Origin: Brevibacillus_C sp046036945
GTDB lineage: Bacteria > Bacillota > Bacilli > Brevibacillales > Brevibacillaceae
Direction: 5' to 3'
Length of the DNA: 64,000 bases
Assembly: GCF_046036945.1 (NCBI RefSeq)
Contig: NZ_JBJQOQ010000014.1
Coordinates: 62,001-126,000 of the forward strand
The position numbers were made by a program, and so were the translations under genes. A model generated the notes under the pieces. It did not search any database. It had not been told where the DNA came from and was given only the letters and a program-made list of their open reading frames with translations. Shown in pieces: positions 1 through 8,697 of the stretch; position 1 is the stretch's first letter; each line of letters opens with the position of its first letter.

Positions 1-740
1 ACGGCATTTTTTCGAACGGTGTTTATCACCTTGTAAAGGCATTGCAGCCGTTCGGCGAGGTCTTTGTTGTTTGTCCGGATCAGGAAAGAAGCGCGATCAG
101 TCATGCTATTACGCTAAAGTCTCCCTTGAAGGCAAATAAAGTAAATTTCTTCCAAATGACGTGTGAAGCCTGGGCAGTCAACGGAACGCCGGCAGACTGC
201 GTCAAAATGGCGGTCGAAGTCATCTTGAAAGAGAAGCCTGATTTTGTCATCTCGGGTATCAATCTCGGTCCGAACCTCGGGCGGGACGTGTTTTACTCGG
301 GGACGATATCGGCAGCGGTTGAGGGCGTGATGTACCAAATCCCCTCCATTGCGGTATCGCTGGCCACTTTTAAGAAAGACGCCGATTTTTCCATTGTGGA
401 ACCGCTGGCGTACCGGGTGTTCGAAACCCTGTTTCAACATAAGCTCAGCGCCGAACACGTGTTGAACATCAACCTGCCGTATCTGTCAAAGGAAATGGTG
501 AGCGGGGTGGCAGTGACCCAACTCGGGATGGACGTATTGCGCTATCAGTATGTCGGCTTGAATGATCCGCATGGCTATTTATGCTATTGGCTGAAAGACA
601 ACCTGGCCGAACTGAATTTTCACGATGAGGAAAACGATTTTCAACAGCTGCGCAACGGCTATATTACCGTGACCCCGCTGCAGCTTAACATGACCAATAC
701 CGCACTGAAAAGCAAAATGATGAAGTGGTTTCAAGACTGA
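1..740 (+). CDS. surE: 5'/3'-nucleotidase SurE (5' end cut by window)
   Basis: SurE is a metal-dependent phosphatase that dephosphorylates nucleoside monophosphates. The reading frame is open from the first bases of the window (GIFSNG..., just after the N-terminal Asp-Asp metal pair, which lies outside). The family motifs that remain are the APDQERSAISHAITL-like segment near the start and SGINLGPNLGRDVFYSGT in the middle. A TTG at 42 is only an internal codon. A small hairpin (745-758) follows the stop, and the ABC importer starts 41 bases on with its own strong ribosome binding site, so co-transcription is possible. Family assignment is firm; the physiological substrate is not visible. Confidence 0.93.
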   Translation, partial: GIFSNGVYHLVKALQPFGEVFVVCPDQERSAISHAITLKSPLKANKVNFFQMTCEAWAVNGTPADCVKMAVEVILKEKPDFVISGINLGPNLGRDVFYSGTISAAVEGVMYQIPSIAVSLATFKKDADFSIVEPLAYRVFETLFQHKLSAEHVLNINLPYLSKEMVSGVAVTQLGMDVLRYQYVGLNDPHGYLCYWLKDNLAELNFHDEENDFQQLRNGYITVTPLQLNMTNTALKSKMMKWFQD

Positions 741-780
741 CAATCAGCGCAAACGCTGAACCATAAGGAGGAGTTAATCT

Positions 781-1860
781 ATGCTGCGTACTGTGTCTAA
801 AAAAATCGCTTTGCCCATTCTTACGGTTCTGACCGCTGTCGGCTTGGGGGCTTGCGGCGCCCAACCTGCAGGGCAGCAGCCAAGCGATGCCGCCCCAACG
901 CCAACGGCTAATACCGCTGCAACCGTGGGAACGCCAAAAGTCGCAGGAACACTCAACTTCTACACGTCGCAACCGGACAAGGATGCAGCGGCGCTGATTG
1001 AAGCTTTTAACAAGAAGTATCCGGATGTGAAAGTGGAGCTATTCCGCTCCGGCACGGAAGAAGTGATCAGCCGTTTGCTGGCAGAGGCGGAAACCAACAA
1101 TGTGAAAGCAGATGTCCTGCTGGTAGCCGACGCTCCGACCTTTATCAGTTTAAAAAAGAAGGACTTGCTGCTGTCCTATCAGTCAAAAGAGGCTGACGAG
1201 ATCCCCGGCGAGTTTACAGATCCTGATGGGGCCTATTACGGGACAAAAATCATGTCTACCGTTTTGGCTGTAAATACCAAGAAGGTACCTGCGCTGCCGG
1301 ATAGCTGGAAGGTATTGACCGAGCCTTCTGCAGCCGAAAAGGGCATCATGCCGAGTCCGCTGTATTCAGGGGCTGCCGCTTATAACCTGGGCGTTCTGAC
1401 CAGACAGGAAGGGTTCGGATGGGATTACTTTCAAGCCCTTGGAGCGAACAAGATGACCGTCGTAAAAGGGAATGGCGCTGTGCTGAAAAGTCTGGCCAGC
1501 GGCGAAAAGGATTACGGGATGATCGTGGATTACATGGTGGCTCAGGCAAAAAGCGAAGGCTCTCCGGTTGAACTCGTGTATCCGAAAGAAGGAGTCCCTG
1601 TCATTACCGAACCGATCGGGATTTTAAAAGCCTCGCAAAATGCGGAAGCGGCGAAAGCATTTGTTGATTTCGTGCTTTCGGAAGAGGGGCAAAACGTGGC
1701 GGCAAGTTTGGGCTATACGCCAATACGAAAAGGAGTCAAAGCGCCGGAAGGACTAAAAACGATCGATCAATTGAAGGTTTTGTCGGCGAATCCGCAGGAG
1801 CTGGAAGAAACGCGTGAGGCAGACAAAAAGAAATTTGGAGAGATGATCGGTGCAAAGTAA
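781..1860 (+). CDS. ABC importer substrate-binding lipoprotein (ferric-ion / phosphonate type)
   Basis: Extracytoplasmic solute receptor of the extracellular solute-binding protein family that includes FbpA/FutA iron receptors and 2-aminoethylphosphonate receptors. The protein is 359 aa with a lipoprotein signal peptide and a lipobox LGAC (Cys25), a Pro/Thr/Ala-rich linker to about residue 58, then the GTLNFYTSQPD start of the periplasmic-binding fold. AAGGAGG stands just before the ATG. The downstream permease begins 11 bases before this stop, so the three genes form one operon. I cannot settle whether Fe(III) or a phosphonate is carried; a SurE phosphatase upstream is compatible with a phosphorus role but does not prove it. 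Confidence 0.85.
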   Translation: MLRTVSKKIALPILTVLTAVGLGACGAQPAGQQPSDAAPTPTANTAATVGTPKVAGTLNFYTSQPDKDAAALIEAFNKKYPDVKVELFRSGTEEVISRLLAEAETNNVKADVLLVADAPTFISLKKKDLLLSYQSKEADEIPGEFTDPDGAYYGTKIMSTVLAVNTKKVPALPDSWKVLTEPSAAEKGIMPSPLYSGAAAYNLGVLTRQEGFGWDYFQALGANKMTVVKGNGAVLKSLASGEKDYGMIVDYMVAQAKSEGSPVELVYPKEGVPVITEPIGILKASQNAEAAKAFVDFVLSEEGQNVAASLGYTPIRKGVKAPEGLKTIDQLKVLSANPQELEETREADKKKFGEMIGAK

Positions 1861-3538
1861 ACTCCAAGCTGTCCCCCCATTTCGCCGCTTTCCTCTGAGC
1901 GAAATCGGCAAGCGGACAACCTTGGTACTGGTTGCCTGTTTCTTCCTCGCACCGCTGCTGAAGCTGATGTTTCTCAGCGTAAAAACAGACACGGGGATCG
2001 GCTTCACCCATTTTGCGGAAATCCTGGCTGACCCAAGGACGTGGGTCGCTGTTGAAAACACCTGCTGGGTCGTAGGCGGATCCACGCTGATCGCCGTTGT
2101 GATCGGAGCCGGGCTAGCCTGGATTTCTGCTTATACAGATATACGGAAAAAGGGCTGGATTCACCTTCTGGCCCTCATGCCGTTGATTATCCCCTCTTAT
2201 GTGACCTCACTGGCGTGGACGCAATTGGCCGGGCCGACAGGATTTCTGAACAAATGGACTATTTTATGGAATGTTTACGGTTTGGACGGGATTATCGTCG
2301 TGATGGGGCTGACGCATTATCCGCTGGTCTATCTATTGACGCTGTCCGTGTTGTACCGCATCCCGAAAGAATTGGAATGGGCGGCGCGAGCATCTGGGGC
2401 CAAGGGGATAAAAGTATTCCGCCAGGTGACGCTGCCGCTCGCTTTGCCCGGGATCGCCGGGGGCGGACTGCTGGCTTTTATCGCCAGCCTCGACAACTTC
2501 GGCATCCCTGCATTTCTCGGCATTCCAGAAGGAGTGACGGTGCTTAGCACGCTGATTTATGAACAAGTGATCGGGTTTGGACCCAACGCTTTCGCCCGGA
2601 CCGCTGCCCTTTCCATCATGTTGGGCGGGATAGCGCTCCTTGGAACCGGTGTACAGTGGATGCTGGTGCGAAAAAGCCATTCGGATCAGACGTACGCAGA
2701 GGATCGCTCGATTCGCTATCCGCTTGGAAAGAAACGTTTTGCGGTGGAAGGGCTTGTATGGATCTTTCTGCTGGGAACGAGCGTTGTTCCCCTGCTGGCA
2801 ATGGCAGCCACTTCCTTTCTTAAGGCGTATGGGGCATCCTTTACGCTGGAAAACCTGACCTGGGACAACTACCGGTTTGTCCTGACAGGCAATGGGGCTA
2901 CCCGAGGAGCGATCAGGAACAGCCTAGTTCTCGCTTTCATGACAACGGTCATCTGCATGGTGGCGGGAACGCTGTTCGCCTATTGGCGCGTGAAGCAGCC
3001 GACGATGCTGCTGAAGGCGATAGAAGGAGCGGTATCGCTCCCTTATGCGCTGCCTGGAATCGTGTTGGCGCTGGCCATGATCCTGACCTGGATCGAGCCG
3101 CTTCCCGGATGGCAGCCCGGTATTTACGGAACCATCTGGATGATTCTGGTGGCTTATCTGACAAGATTTTTGATCTTGCAGGTAAGGAGCAGCTCAAGCG
3201 CGATGCTGCAGATCGGCAATGAAGTGGAAGAAGCGGCGAGGATCAACGGCGCAAGACTGTGGCCGCGCTGGCAAAAGGTGCTTATCCCGCTGTACTTGCC
3301 TGGTATCTTGACGGGAGCGTTCCTCGTCTTTTTGACATCTGTTACAGAGTTGACGATCTCCTCTTTGCTCTGGTCATCTGGAACGGCAACAATTGGCGTC
3401 GTCATTTTTAACCTGGAACAAGCTGGATCGACAACGAGCAGCACAGCCTTTTCTACAGTGATCGTGGCTGCCATCGGGCTGGCGATCTCACTCGGGGGAT
3501 TCATGAAAAAAATGTGGCTGAGGAGGAGAGCAGAATGA
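1850..3538 (+). CDS. ABC importer permease, two fused membrane halves (FbpB-like)
   Basis: Integral membrane subunit of 562 aa with about 12 predicted transmembrane helices. It contains two copies of the binding-protein-dependent transport EAA-type loop: residues near 175-200 (ELEWAARASGAKG) and near 460-480 (EVEEAARINGARLWPRW). This is the duplicated-permease architecture of FbpB/SfuB iron importers. It starts with GTG inside the end of the receptor gene, with GGAGAG upstream. Its stop overlaps the ATPase start as ATGA. Confidence 0.88.
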   Translation: MQSKLQAVPPFRRFPLSEIGKRTTLVLVACFFLAPLLKLMFLSVKTDTGIGFTHFAEILADPRTWVAVENTCWVVGGSTLIAVVIGAGLAWISAYTDIRKKGWIHLLALMPLIIPSYVTSLAWTQLAGPTGFLNKWTILWNVYGLDGIIVVMGLTHYPLVYLLTLSVLYRIPKELEWAARASGAKGIKVFRQVTLPLALPGIAGGGLLAFIASLDNFGIPAFLGIPEGVTVLSTLIYEQVIGFGPNAFARTAALSIMLGGIALLGTGVQWMLVRKSHSDQTYAEDRSIRYPLGKKRFAVEGLVWIFLLGTSVVPLLAMAATSFLKAYGASFTLENLTWDNYRFVLTGNGATRGAIRNSLVLAFMTTVICMVAGTLFAYWRVKQPTMLLKAIEGAVSLPYALPGIVLALAMILTWIEPLPGWQPGIYGTIWMILVAYLTRFLILQVRSSSSAMLQIGNEVEEAARINGARLWPRWQKVLIPLYLPGILTGAFLVFLTSVTELTISSLLWSSGTATIGVVIFNLEQAGSTTSSTAFSTVIVAAIGLAISLGGFMKKMWLRRRAE

Positions 3539-4587
3539 ACGGGACGATCATCCGGGGAGTAAACAAGCGATTCGGACAAGTAACGGCGCTGCACCATGTC
3601 GATCTTGCCATCAAGCGGGGGGAATTTATCGCCTTGTTAGGCCCCAGCGGTTGCGGAAAAACGACTTTGCTGCGATTGATCGCGGGTTTTGAATCGCCGT
3701 CGGCAGGCGAGATCTGGCTTAATGGTGAATTGGTGGCAAATGCCGAATCCAGGAAGCCTCCAGAGGAGAGGAGGATTGGAATGGTGTTTCAATCGTTTGC
3801 CCTATGGCCGCATATGACTGTCTATGAAAATGTAGCGTTTCCCCTAAAGCATCAGTCCAACATCGCGCCAGCGTATAAACAGAATCCGGAAAAACGGGTA
3901 AAAGAGATTCTGGAAATGGTCGGTCTGGGCGGGTTTGAACAGCGCTACCCCAATCAACTGTCCGGAGGTCAGCGCCAGCGGGTATCATTGGCGCGGGCGG
4001 TAGTCTTTCATCCTTCCGTGTTGCTGATGGATGAGCCGCTGAGCAGCTTGGACGCGGAACTGCGCATTCAGATGAGGAAGGAGATTCAGGAGATTCACCG
4101 GGAGCTTCGGACATCGATCGTGTACGTCACCCACGATCAGTCCGAAGCTCTGGCGATGGCAGATCGCATCGTGGTGATGAAGGAAGGCAATATCGAGCAG
4201 GTAGGGACACCGCAAGAAATCTATTTTGCGCCGCAAACGCCATTTGTCGCCAAGTTTGTCGGGAGAGCCAACTTTTTATCGGGAACGTGGCTAAACCCCG
4301 GCACATTTCGGCCCGAGATCGGCCGGGAACCGATCGCGATTCAATCTCCCCACTTTTTTTCGTTCTTTCAGAAACACAATCTCCTGCCTGTCAGGCCCGA
4401 TCAAATCAGCTTGAAGAAGTGTAATGAAGCGGCAGCGGGACTTGTCGGCATGATTGCGAACATCCAATTTCAAGGGAAAGAGCTCATCTACTCCGTTCAG
4501 ACCCCGGAGAGCCAGTTAGAAGTGATCACGGACATCCATACCAGGTTTGACTTTCAGGAAAAGGTGATGTTGGAGTTGCAAGTATAG
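3535..4587 (+). CDS. ABC importer ATPase (FbpC-like)
   Basis: Cytoplasmic ATP-hydrolysing subunit of the importer. Walker A is GPSGCGKTT, the signature LSGGQRQRVSLARA, Walker B VLLMDEP, with a switch His in VYVTHD. The C-terminal ~110 residues look like a TOBE-type regulatory domain. The start chosen is the ATG at 3535 (350 aa) because AGGAGG at 3521-3526 is ideally spaced for it and it overlaps the permease stop by four bases; a GTG at 3514 in the same frame lies upstream of that site. A terminator at 4640 closes the operon. Confidence 0.9.
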   Translation: MNGTIIRGVNKRFGQVTALHHVDLAIKRGEFIALLGPSGCGKTTLLRLIAGFESPSAGEIWLNGELVANAESRKPPEERRIGMVFQSFALWPHMTVYENVAFPLKHQSNIAPAYKQNPEKRVKEILEMVGLGGFEQRYPNQLSGGQRQRVSLARAVVFHPSVLLMDEPLSSLDAELRIQMRKEIQEIHRELRTSIVYVTHDQSEALAMADRIVVMKEGNIEQVGTPQEIYFAPQTPFVAKFVGRANFLSGTWLNPGTFRPEIGREPIAIQSPHFFSFFQKHNLLPVRPDQISLKKCNEAAAGLVGMIANIQFQGKELIYSVQTPESQLEVITDIHTRFDFQEKVMLELQV

Positions 4588-5005
4588 CAAGTTTAGTGTT
4601 GCGATGACCAAAAGATCCTTTGTGGACCTGTACCAGAACGCCCGACACCCCCTGCTGATTGGCAAGGGGTTGTGTCGGGCTTCTCTTTCGCCGCGATTCT
4701 CTAGCTCAAACGAAATAAAGACTTAGCAAACTTCACGGAGGATGTTCCGACCAGTCTGATTCCGCTTGCCGATCGGCTTGCCTTCGTCGGTTTGTTTCTT
4801 TTCTACCAATTCCCAGTTTTAATAGTAAAAACGGGCGAAAACTGAAGCAATCAGAAGCAATTCTACTTTAATCTCACCACAAAAAGAGATTTTATCGATT
4901 TATCTAGTTAGCAATTTAGCGTGATAAAGGATACACTCGTAAACGTATATAAAAGGAATGAGAGAATATATTGAAACATGGTCTGTATTTTAGGGGGGTC
5001 ACGGA
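4588..5005. other. intergenic stretch between two ABC importer operons
   Basis: No credible gene. It holds the terminator of the first importer operon (4640-4690), then AT-rich sequence leading to the amino-acid receptor gene. A weak promoter candidate is TTAGCA at 4908-4913 and TACACT at 4932-4937 (18-base spacer). I see no riboswitch fold that I recognise. Confidence 0.5.
4640..4690 (+). terminator. intrinsic terminator of the first ABC operon
   Basis: Arms GCCCGACAC and GTGTCGGGC flank an inner CCCC/GGGG pairing, followed by TTCTCTTT. It lies 52 bases after the ATPase stop. Confidence 0.8.
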
Positions 5006-5812
5006 ATGAAAAAGATAGCAGCAATCGGGATGGTGTGCGCCATCGCCCTGTCCCTGGTTACCGGGTGCGGCAGCGCTGGCGGCGGTAATAAAAACGCGGC
5101 TGCAGGCGGCAGCGGCAGCGGCGACAAAAAACTGGTGATCGGGATCGACGACAAGTTTGCGCCGATGGGATTCCGGGACGAGAACAACGAGATTGTCGGC
5201 TTTGATATCGATTACGCCCGGGCCGCCGCAGAAAAAATGGGATACAAGGCGGTATTTCAACCGATCGACTGGAATGCCAAGGAGTCGGAGCTTAACAGCG
5301 GCCGCATCGATCTGATCTGGAACGGATACACGATCACGGACGAAAGAAAACAAAAGGTCCTGTTCACCAAGCCGTACTTGGAAAACGCGCAAGTGGTAGC
5401 CGTCATGGCCAAGTCCGATATTCAAAAGCTGGACGATCTCGCCGGAAAAGTGGTCGGACTGCAAGCGCAGTCTTCAGCCGCCGACGCCTTGGACGCGAAT
5501 GAAATCAAGTCGAAGATCAAGACTGTCAACGAGTTTAAAGACAATGTGCTGGCGCTTAGCGATTTGAAAATCGGCCGTCTCGATGCAGTCGTGATCGATG
5601 AAGTCGTCGCCCGCTACTACATGTCCAAAGAACCGGAAACCTTCAGGCTCCTGGATGAAAGCCTCGCACCGGAAGAGTATGGGGTAGGCGTGAAGCAAGG
5701 GAATGAAAAACTGCTCGAGGAATTGCAAAAAGCACTGGATGAGATGAACCAGGACGGCACAGCTGCCAAGATCTCCGAGAAGTGGTTCGGGGAAGACAAG
5801 GTATTAAAATAA
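5006..5812 (+). CDS. amino-acid ABC importer substrate-binding lipoprotein
   Basis: Receptor of the SBP_bac_3 (polar amino acid) family, 268 aa. It has a lipoprotein signal with lipobox LVTGC (Cys21) and a Gly/Ser/Asn-rich linker to about residue 42, then the typical LVIGIDDKFAPMGF opening and an Asp-rich ligand segment (GFDIDYARAAAEKMG). GGGGGGTC precedes the ATG. It leads a three-gene importer operon, separated from the permease by a hairpin. Its place beside an N-succinyl/N-acyl amino acid gene set suggests a D-amino acid or N-acyl amino acid as ligand; that is inference. Confidence 0.9.
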   Translation: MKKIAAIGMVCAIALSLVTGCGSAGGGNKNAAAGGSGSGDKKLVIGIDDKFAPMGFRDENNEIVGFDIDYARAAAEKMGYKAVFQPIDWNAKESELNSGRIDLIWNGYTITDERKQKVLFTKPYLENAQVVAVMAKSDIQKLDDLAGKVVGLQAQSSAADALDANEIKSKIKTVNEFKDNVLALSDLKIGRLDAVVIDEVVARYYMSKEPETFRLLDESLAPEEYGVGVKQGNEKLLEELQKALDEMNQDGTAAKISEKWFGEDKVLK

Positions 5813-5836
5813 TACGATGACGAAAATAAAAATGGA

Positions 5837-5872
5837 AACCGGATGGCTCTTACCCAGATCCGGTTTTGCTTT
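5837..5872 (+). terminator. intra-operon hairpin between receptor and permease
   Basis: Arms AAACCGGAT (5837-5845) and ATCCGGTTT (5858-5866), then a T-rich run. It sits between the receptor stop and the permease ribosome binding site, where it could stabilise the receptor mRNA or partly terminate, giving more receptor than membrane subunit. Confidence 0.65.
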
Positions 5873-5887
5873 TGGGAGCTAATCAAG

Positions 5888-6547
5888 ATGAGCATCGATT
5901 ACGTACTGAAAATAGCCGGGCCCTTGCTGGAAGGGGCGCAAATGACGGTTCTGCTGTTCTTTATCGCGATCATCGCGTCCGTGCCATTGGGCTTTGGCCT
6001 GACCATCCTTGCGAACAGCAAAAGCAAGCCGCTATCCTGGTTTGCCCACACCTATATCTATGTGGTACGGGGCACCCCGCTGCTCTTGCAGCTGCTCTTT
6101 ATCTGCTTTGGCCTGCCAATCCTCCCGTTTGTCGGAAAATACCTCGTCCTGGACCGGTTTGTCGCAGCCTGCGTCGGTTTCATCTTAAACTATGCAGCCT
6201 ACTTCGCCGAGATTTTCAGGGGGGGACTCTTGGCGATTGACAAGGGGCAGTACGAGGCGGCACAGGTACTGGGGCTGAGCAGGTGGCAAACCACAACCAA
6301 GATCATCGTGCCGCAAATGATTCGGGTCGCGCTGCCGGCCGTCGCCAACGAATCGATTACGCTGGTGAAGGATACGGCACTGCTGTATGCCGTCGCTGTT
6401 CCCGAGCTGCTGTACTTTGCCCAGACAGCCGTAAACCGCGACTTTACGATCGTCCCGTTTTTCTTTGCGGGCGTCATCTATTTGCTGATGGCTTTTGTGC
6501 TGACGATGTTTTTCAAGTGGCTGGAAAAAAGGTTCAAATTTGAATGA
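5888..6547 (+). CDS. amino-acid ABC importer permease
   Basis: Membrane subunit of the polar amino-acid importer family (HisM/GlnP type), 219 aa from the ATG at 5888, which has GGGAG nine bases upstream. An in-frame start at 5843 lies inside the preceding hairpin and is unlikely. About five membrane helices are visible, with the EAA-loop motif GQYEAAQVLGLSRWQT and the family's YVVRGTPLLLQL segment. The ATPase gene starts 14 bases downstream. Confidence 0.9.
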   Translation: MSIDYVLKIAGPLLEGAQMTVLLFFIAIIASVPLGFGLTILANSKSKPLSWFAHTYIYVVRGTPLLLQLLFICFGLPILPFVGKYLVLDRFVAACVGFILNYAAYFAEIFRGGLLAIDKGQYEAAQVLGLSRWQTTTKIIVPQMIRVALPAVANESITLVKDTALLYAVAVPELLYFAQTAVNRDFTIVPFFFAGVIYLLMAFVLTMFFKWLEKRFKFE

Positions 6548-6561
6548 GGGACTGGCGATAA

Positions 6562-7308
6562 ATGGCAATCTTGCAAGTATCCAATCTGAAAAAATCGTTT
6601 GACGCGCTGGATGTGTTGAAGGATGTCTCGTTTGAAGTGAAAAAGGGGGAAGTCGTCGCCGTAATCGGTCCGTCCGGTTCTGGCAAAAGCACGATGCTCA
6701 GAAGCCTGGTTCACCTCGAACAGGTAAATGGCGGGAGCATCTGCGTGGAAGGCGACTACCTGGTCAAAGACGGAGTATACGCCAATCAGCAGGGAATCAA
6801 GCGGATCACTTCGAAAATGGGGATGGTGTTTCAACACTTTCACCTCTTTCCCCATCTGCGGGTAAAGGAGAACCTGGAGCTGGCGCCAAAGCTGGTAAAA
6901 GGCGAAGCGGCCGAGGAAACCGCAAGGAGATGCCGGGAGCTGCTGCAAAAAATCGGCTTGTCGGATAAGGCCGACGCCTATCCGGCCAAGCTGTCCGGCG
7001 GGCAAAAACAGCGGGTGGCGATCGCCCGGGCCCTGATGATGAATCCGGCAATCATGCTGTTCGACGAGCCCACCTCCGCCCTCGACCCCGAGCTGACAGG
7101 AGAGGTGCTGCAGGTAATCAAGCAGCTTGCCGAAGAACACATGACGATGATCGTCGTCACCCATGAGATGGGCTTCGCCAGAGAAGTGGCAGACACCATC
7201 GTATTCATGGACAACGGCGAGATCATCGAATCCGGTACGCCCGACCAACTATTCAAAAATCCATCATCCGAACGAACAAGGACTTTTTTAAACCGGACAT
7301 TAAAATAA
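6562..7308 (+). CDS. amino-acid ABC importer ATPase (GlnQ-like)
   Basis: ATP-binding subunit, 248 aa. Walker A is GPSGSGKST, the signature LSGGQKQRVAIARAL, Walker B IMLFDEPTSALDPEL, switch His VVTHEMGF. It is the last gene of the receptor-permease-ATPase operon and is followed by a strong terminator at 7341. The trio resembles B. subtilis YxeM-YxeN-YxeO, whose locus also carries an M20-type amidohydrolase; here such a gene lies about 1.4 kb downstream behind the RpiR regulator. Confidence 0.92.
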   Translation: MAILQVSNLKKSFDALDVLKDVSFEVKKGEVVAVIGPSGSGKSTMLRSLVHLEQVNGGSICVEGDYLVKDGVYANQQGIKRITSKMGMVFQHFHLFPHLRVKENLELAPKLVKGEAAEETARRCRELLQKIGLSDKADAYPAKLSGGQKQRVAIARALMMNPAIMLFDEPTSALDPELTGEVLQVIKQLAEEHMTMIVVTHEMGFAREVADTIVFMDNGEIIESGTPDQLFKNPSSERTRTFLNRTLK

Positions 7309-7340
7309 AAACTGCAGCGTACGTACATCCCACAATCTCC

Positions 7341-7380
7341 CCGGCCCCCTCCTCTCCAAGCGGAAGGGCCGGATTTTTTT
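7341..7380 (+). terminator. intrinsic terminator of the amino-acid importer operon
   Basis: Arms CCGGCCC and GGGCCGG followed by a run of seven T. Confidence 0.85.
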
Positions 7381-7408
7381 TGGCAACGCCCACCCAGTCG
7401 GAACGGAA

Positions 7409-7482
7409 AAAAACGGCACACGCTTGTCGACCAAATTCTACGTTGAAATACCCCAGTCCTTTTTGGTCGACGTGCCGTTTTT
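7409..7482. repeat. large interrupted inverted repeat, hairpin-forming
   Basis: Two-part arms: AAAACGGCAC...GTCGACCAAA (7409-7434) and TTTGGTCGAC/GTGCCGTTTT (7462-7481), with one side bulge and a loop of about 27 bases. It ends in TTTTTT on the + strand and begins in A-run, so it could terminate in both directions. It has no gene next to it. Confidence 0.6.
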
Positions 7483-7503
7483 TGTAGTGGAGACGGACAT
7501 CCC

Positions 7504-7702
7504 GGCTTCCCAGCAGGCGTGCCACAGACGAAGCGAGCCCATTTTTTTCTTCCGCCCCCTCAATGTTCTCCTCAGCAAAAATAGCTCGCACGTTTTTCTC
7601 ATNGGCTTCCCAGCAGGCGTGCCACAGACGAAGCGAGCCCATTTTTTTCTTCCGCCCCCTCAATGTTCTCCTCAGCAAAAATAGCTCGCACGTTTTTCTC
7701 AT
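7504..7702. repeat. 99-bp exact duplication around a single N (probable assembly join)
   Basis: Bases 7504-7602 and 7604-7702 are identical, and the only ambiguous base of the window (7603) separates them. Each copy begins GGCTTCCCAGC and ends TTTTTCTCAT. Both copies are bounded exactly by the N, as expected when two contigs sharing a k-mer-length end are joined without merging. The true sequence probably has one copy. Confidence 0.85.
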
Positions 7703-7713
7703 TTCCCGTTGAA

Positions 7714-7786
7714 TTGACCGAAAATATATCGTATTCTTTTATTGAAGTTTATACTTCGTCATTAACTTTTATGAAGTCTACACTTC
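7714..7786 (+). promoter_or_regulatory. promoter with two downstream palindromic operators
   Basis: Candidate -35 TTGACC (7714-7719) and -10 TTTTAT (7737-7742), 17-base spacer. Just downstream are two near-identical palindromes: GAAGT-TTAT-ACTTC (7744-7757) and GAAGT-CTAC-ACTTC (7773-7786), 29 bases apart centre to centre, i.e. close to three helical turns. They are positioned to repress the RpiR gene at 7825 and what follows. Confidence 0.65.
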
Positions 7787-7824
7787 CAGCTTTTTCATTT
7801 CACACGTGATGGCGAACTGCGGAG

Positions 7825-8697
7825 ATGAATGTAAATATGCAGAATTTTCAACAAAAAGTAATGGAACACTTTAACCAGCTTCCCAACGGTCAGAAAAGGG
7901 CAGCCAAGTTCCTCCTCGAGAACCCCGATTTCTTCACCCTTCACTCTGCCGCAGAAGTCGGGGCGGCAGCAGGAGTAAGCGAGACGACGGTTATTCGCTT
8001 TTGTTACTCCCTCGGGTACAGCGGATACAGTGAACTGCAGCGGGAGCTGAGGCAGCACCTTATCTCCCGGAGCAGCTTGGCCCGCTACCAAACCAGCAAG
8101 CTGGAGCTGGACAGACAGCCGGGATTGTTCGTTCAGGTGATGAAGCAGGATATCGCCAATATTCAGCACATCATCCAACACACGAACGAGGAAGCGTTCA
8201 ACCTCGCTGTTGAACGCTTGATCGCAGCAGACCGCGTTCTGGTGACGGGGATGAGGGCATCTTATTCGCACGCGAATTGGCTGTCCTTTACGCTGAATCT
8301 GGTCCGGGGCAATGTGGAGCTGTATCGTCCCGATACGGATGACATCATTCTGCAGGGAAGCACGATGACTGCTCAAAGTGTATTGGTGGCATTCTCGTTT
8401 CACCGTTACGTCAAAGAAACGCTGCAGATCGCAAAAGCAATGAAAAAGCGGGGAGTCTGCGTGATCGGGATCACGGATTCTCCTGTGGCGCCGATTTCCA
8501 GATACGCCGATCTGGTCTTTCCCGTCGGCACCGCACAGGGTTCCAGCATTGATGTCCTGGTCTCTGTTTTTTCGTTTCTGAATGCTCTGGTTTCCGGCGT
8601 ATCCGTTCGGGACCGGGAGCGGTTTGACAAGCGCAAGGAAGCGTACGAGTCAGTCGGGTTTGATCACATTTTTTATCAGGAAGAAGGGTTAGAATGA
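7825..8697 (+). CDS. RpiR/MurR-family transcriptional regulator
   Basis: 290-aa regulator with an N-terminal RpiR helix-turn-helix (about residues 1-80; VSETTVIRFCYSLGYSGYSEL) and a C-terminal SIS domain (about 125-265) that in this family binds phosphosugars or other small ligands. GGAGA precedes the ATG. The stop overlaps the M20 hydrolase start as ATGA, so it is the first gene of a regulator-hydrolase-GNAT-racemase operon. It probably controls itself through the paired palindromes at 7744-7786. The ligand is likely an amino-acid derivative rather than a sugar here, by context only. Confidence 0.9.
   Translation: MNVNMQNFQQKVMEHFNQLPNGQKRAAKFLLENPDFFTLHSAAEVGAAAGVSETTVIRFCYSLGYSGYSELQRELRQHLISRSSLARYQTSKLELDRQPGLFVQVMKQDIANIQHIIQHTNEEAFNLAVERLIAADRVLVTGMRASYSHANWLSFTLNLVRGNVELYRPDTDDIILQGSTMTAQSVLVAFSFHRYVKETLQIAKAMKKRGVCVIGITDSPVAPISRYADLVFPVGTAQGSSIDVLVSVFSFLNALVSGVSVRDRERFDKRKEAYESVGFDHIFYQEEGLE

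Noticed and set aside
7504..7702. Tandem repeat as a biological element
   Set aside because: Exact 99-base identity bounded on both sides by the only N of the window is better explained as an assembly scar.
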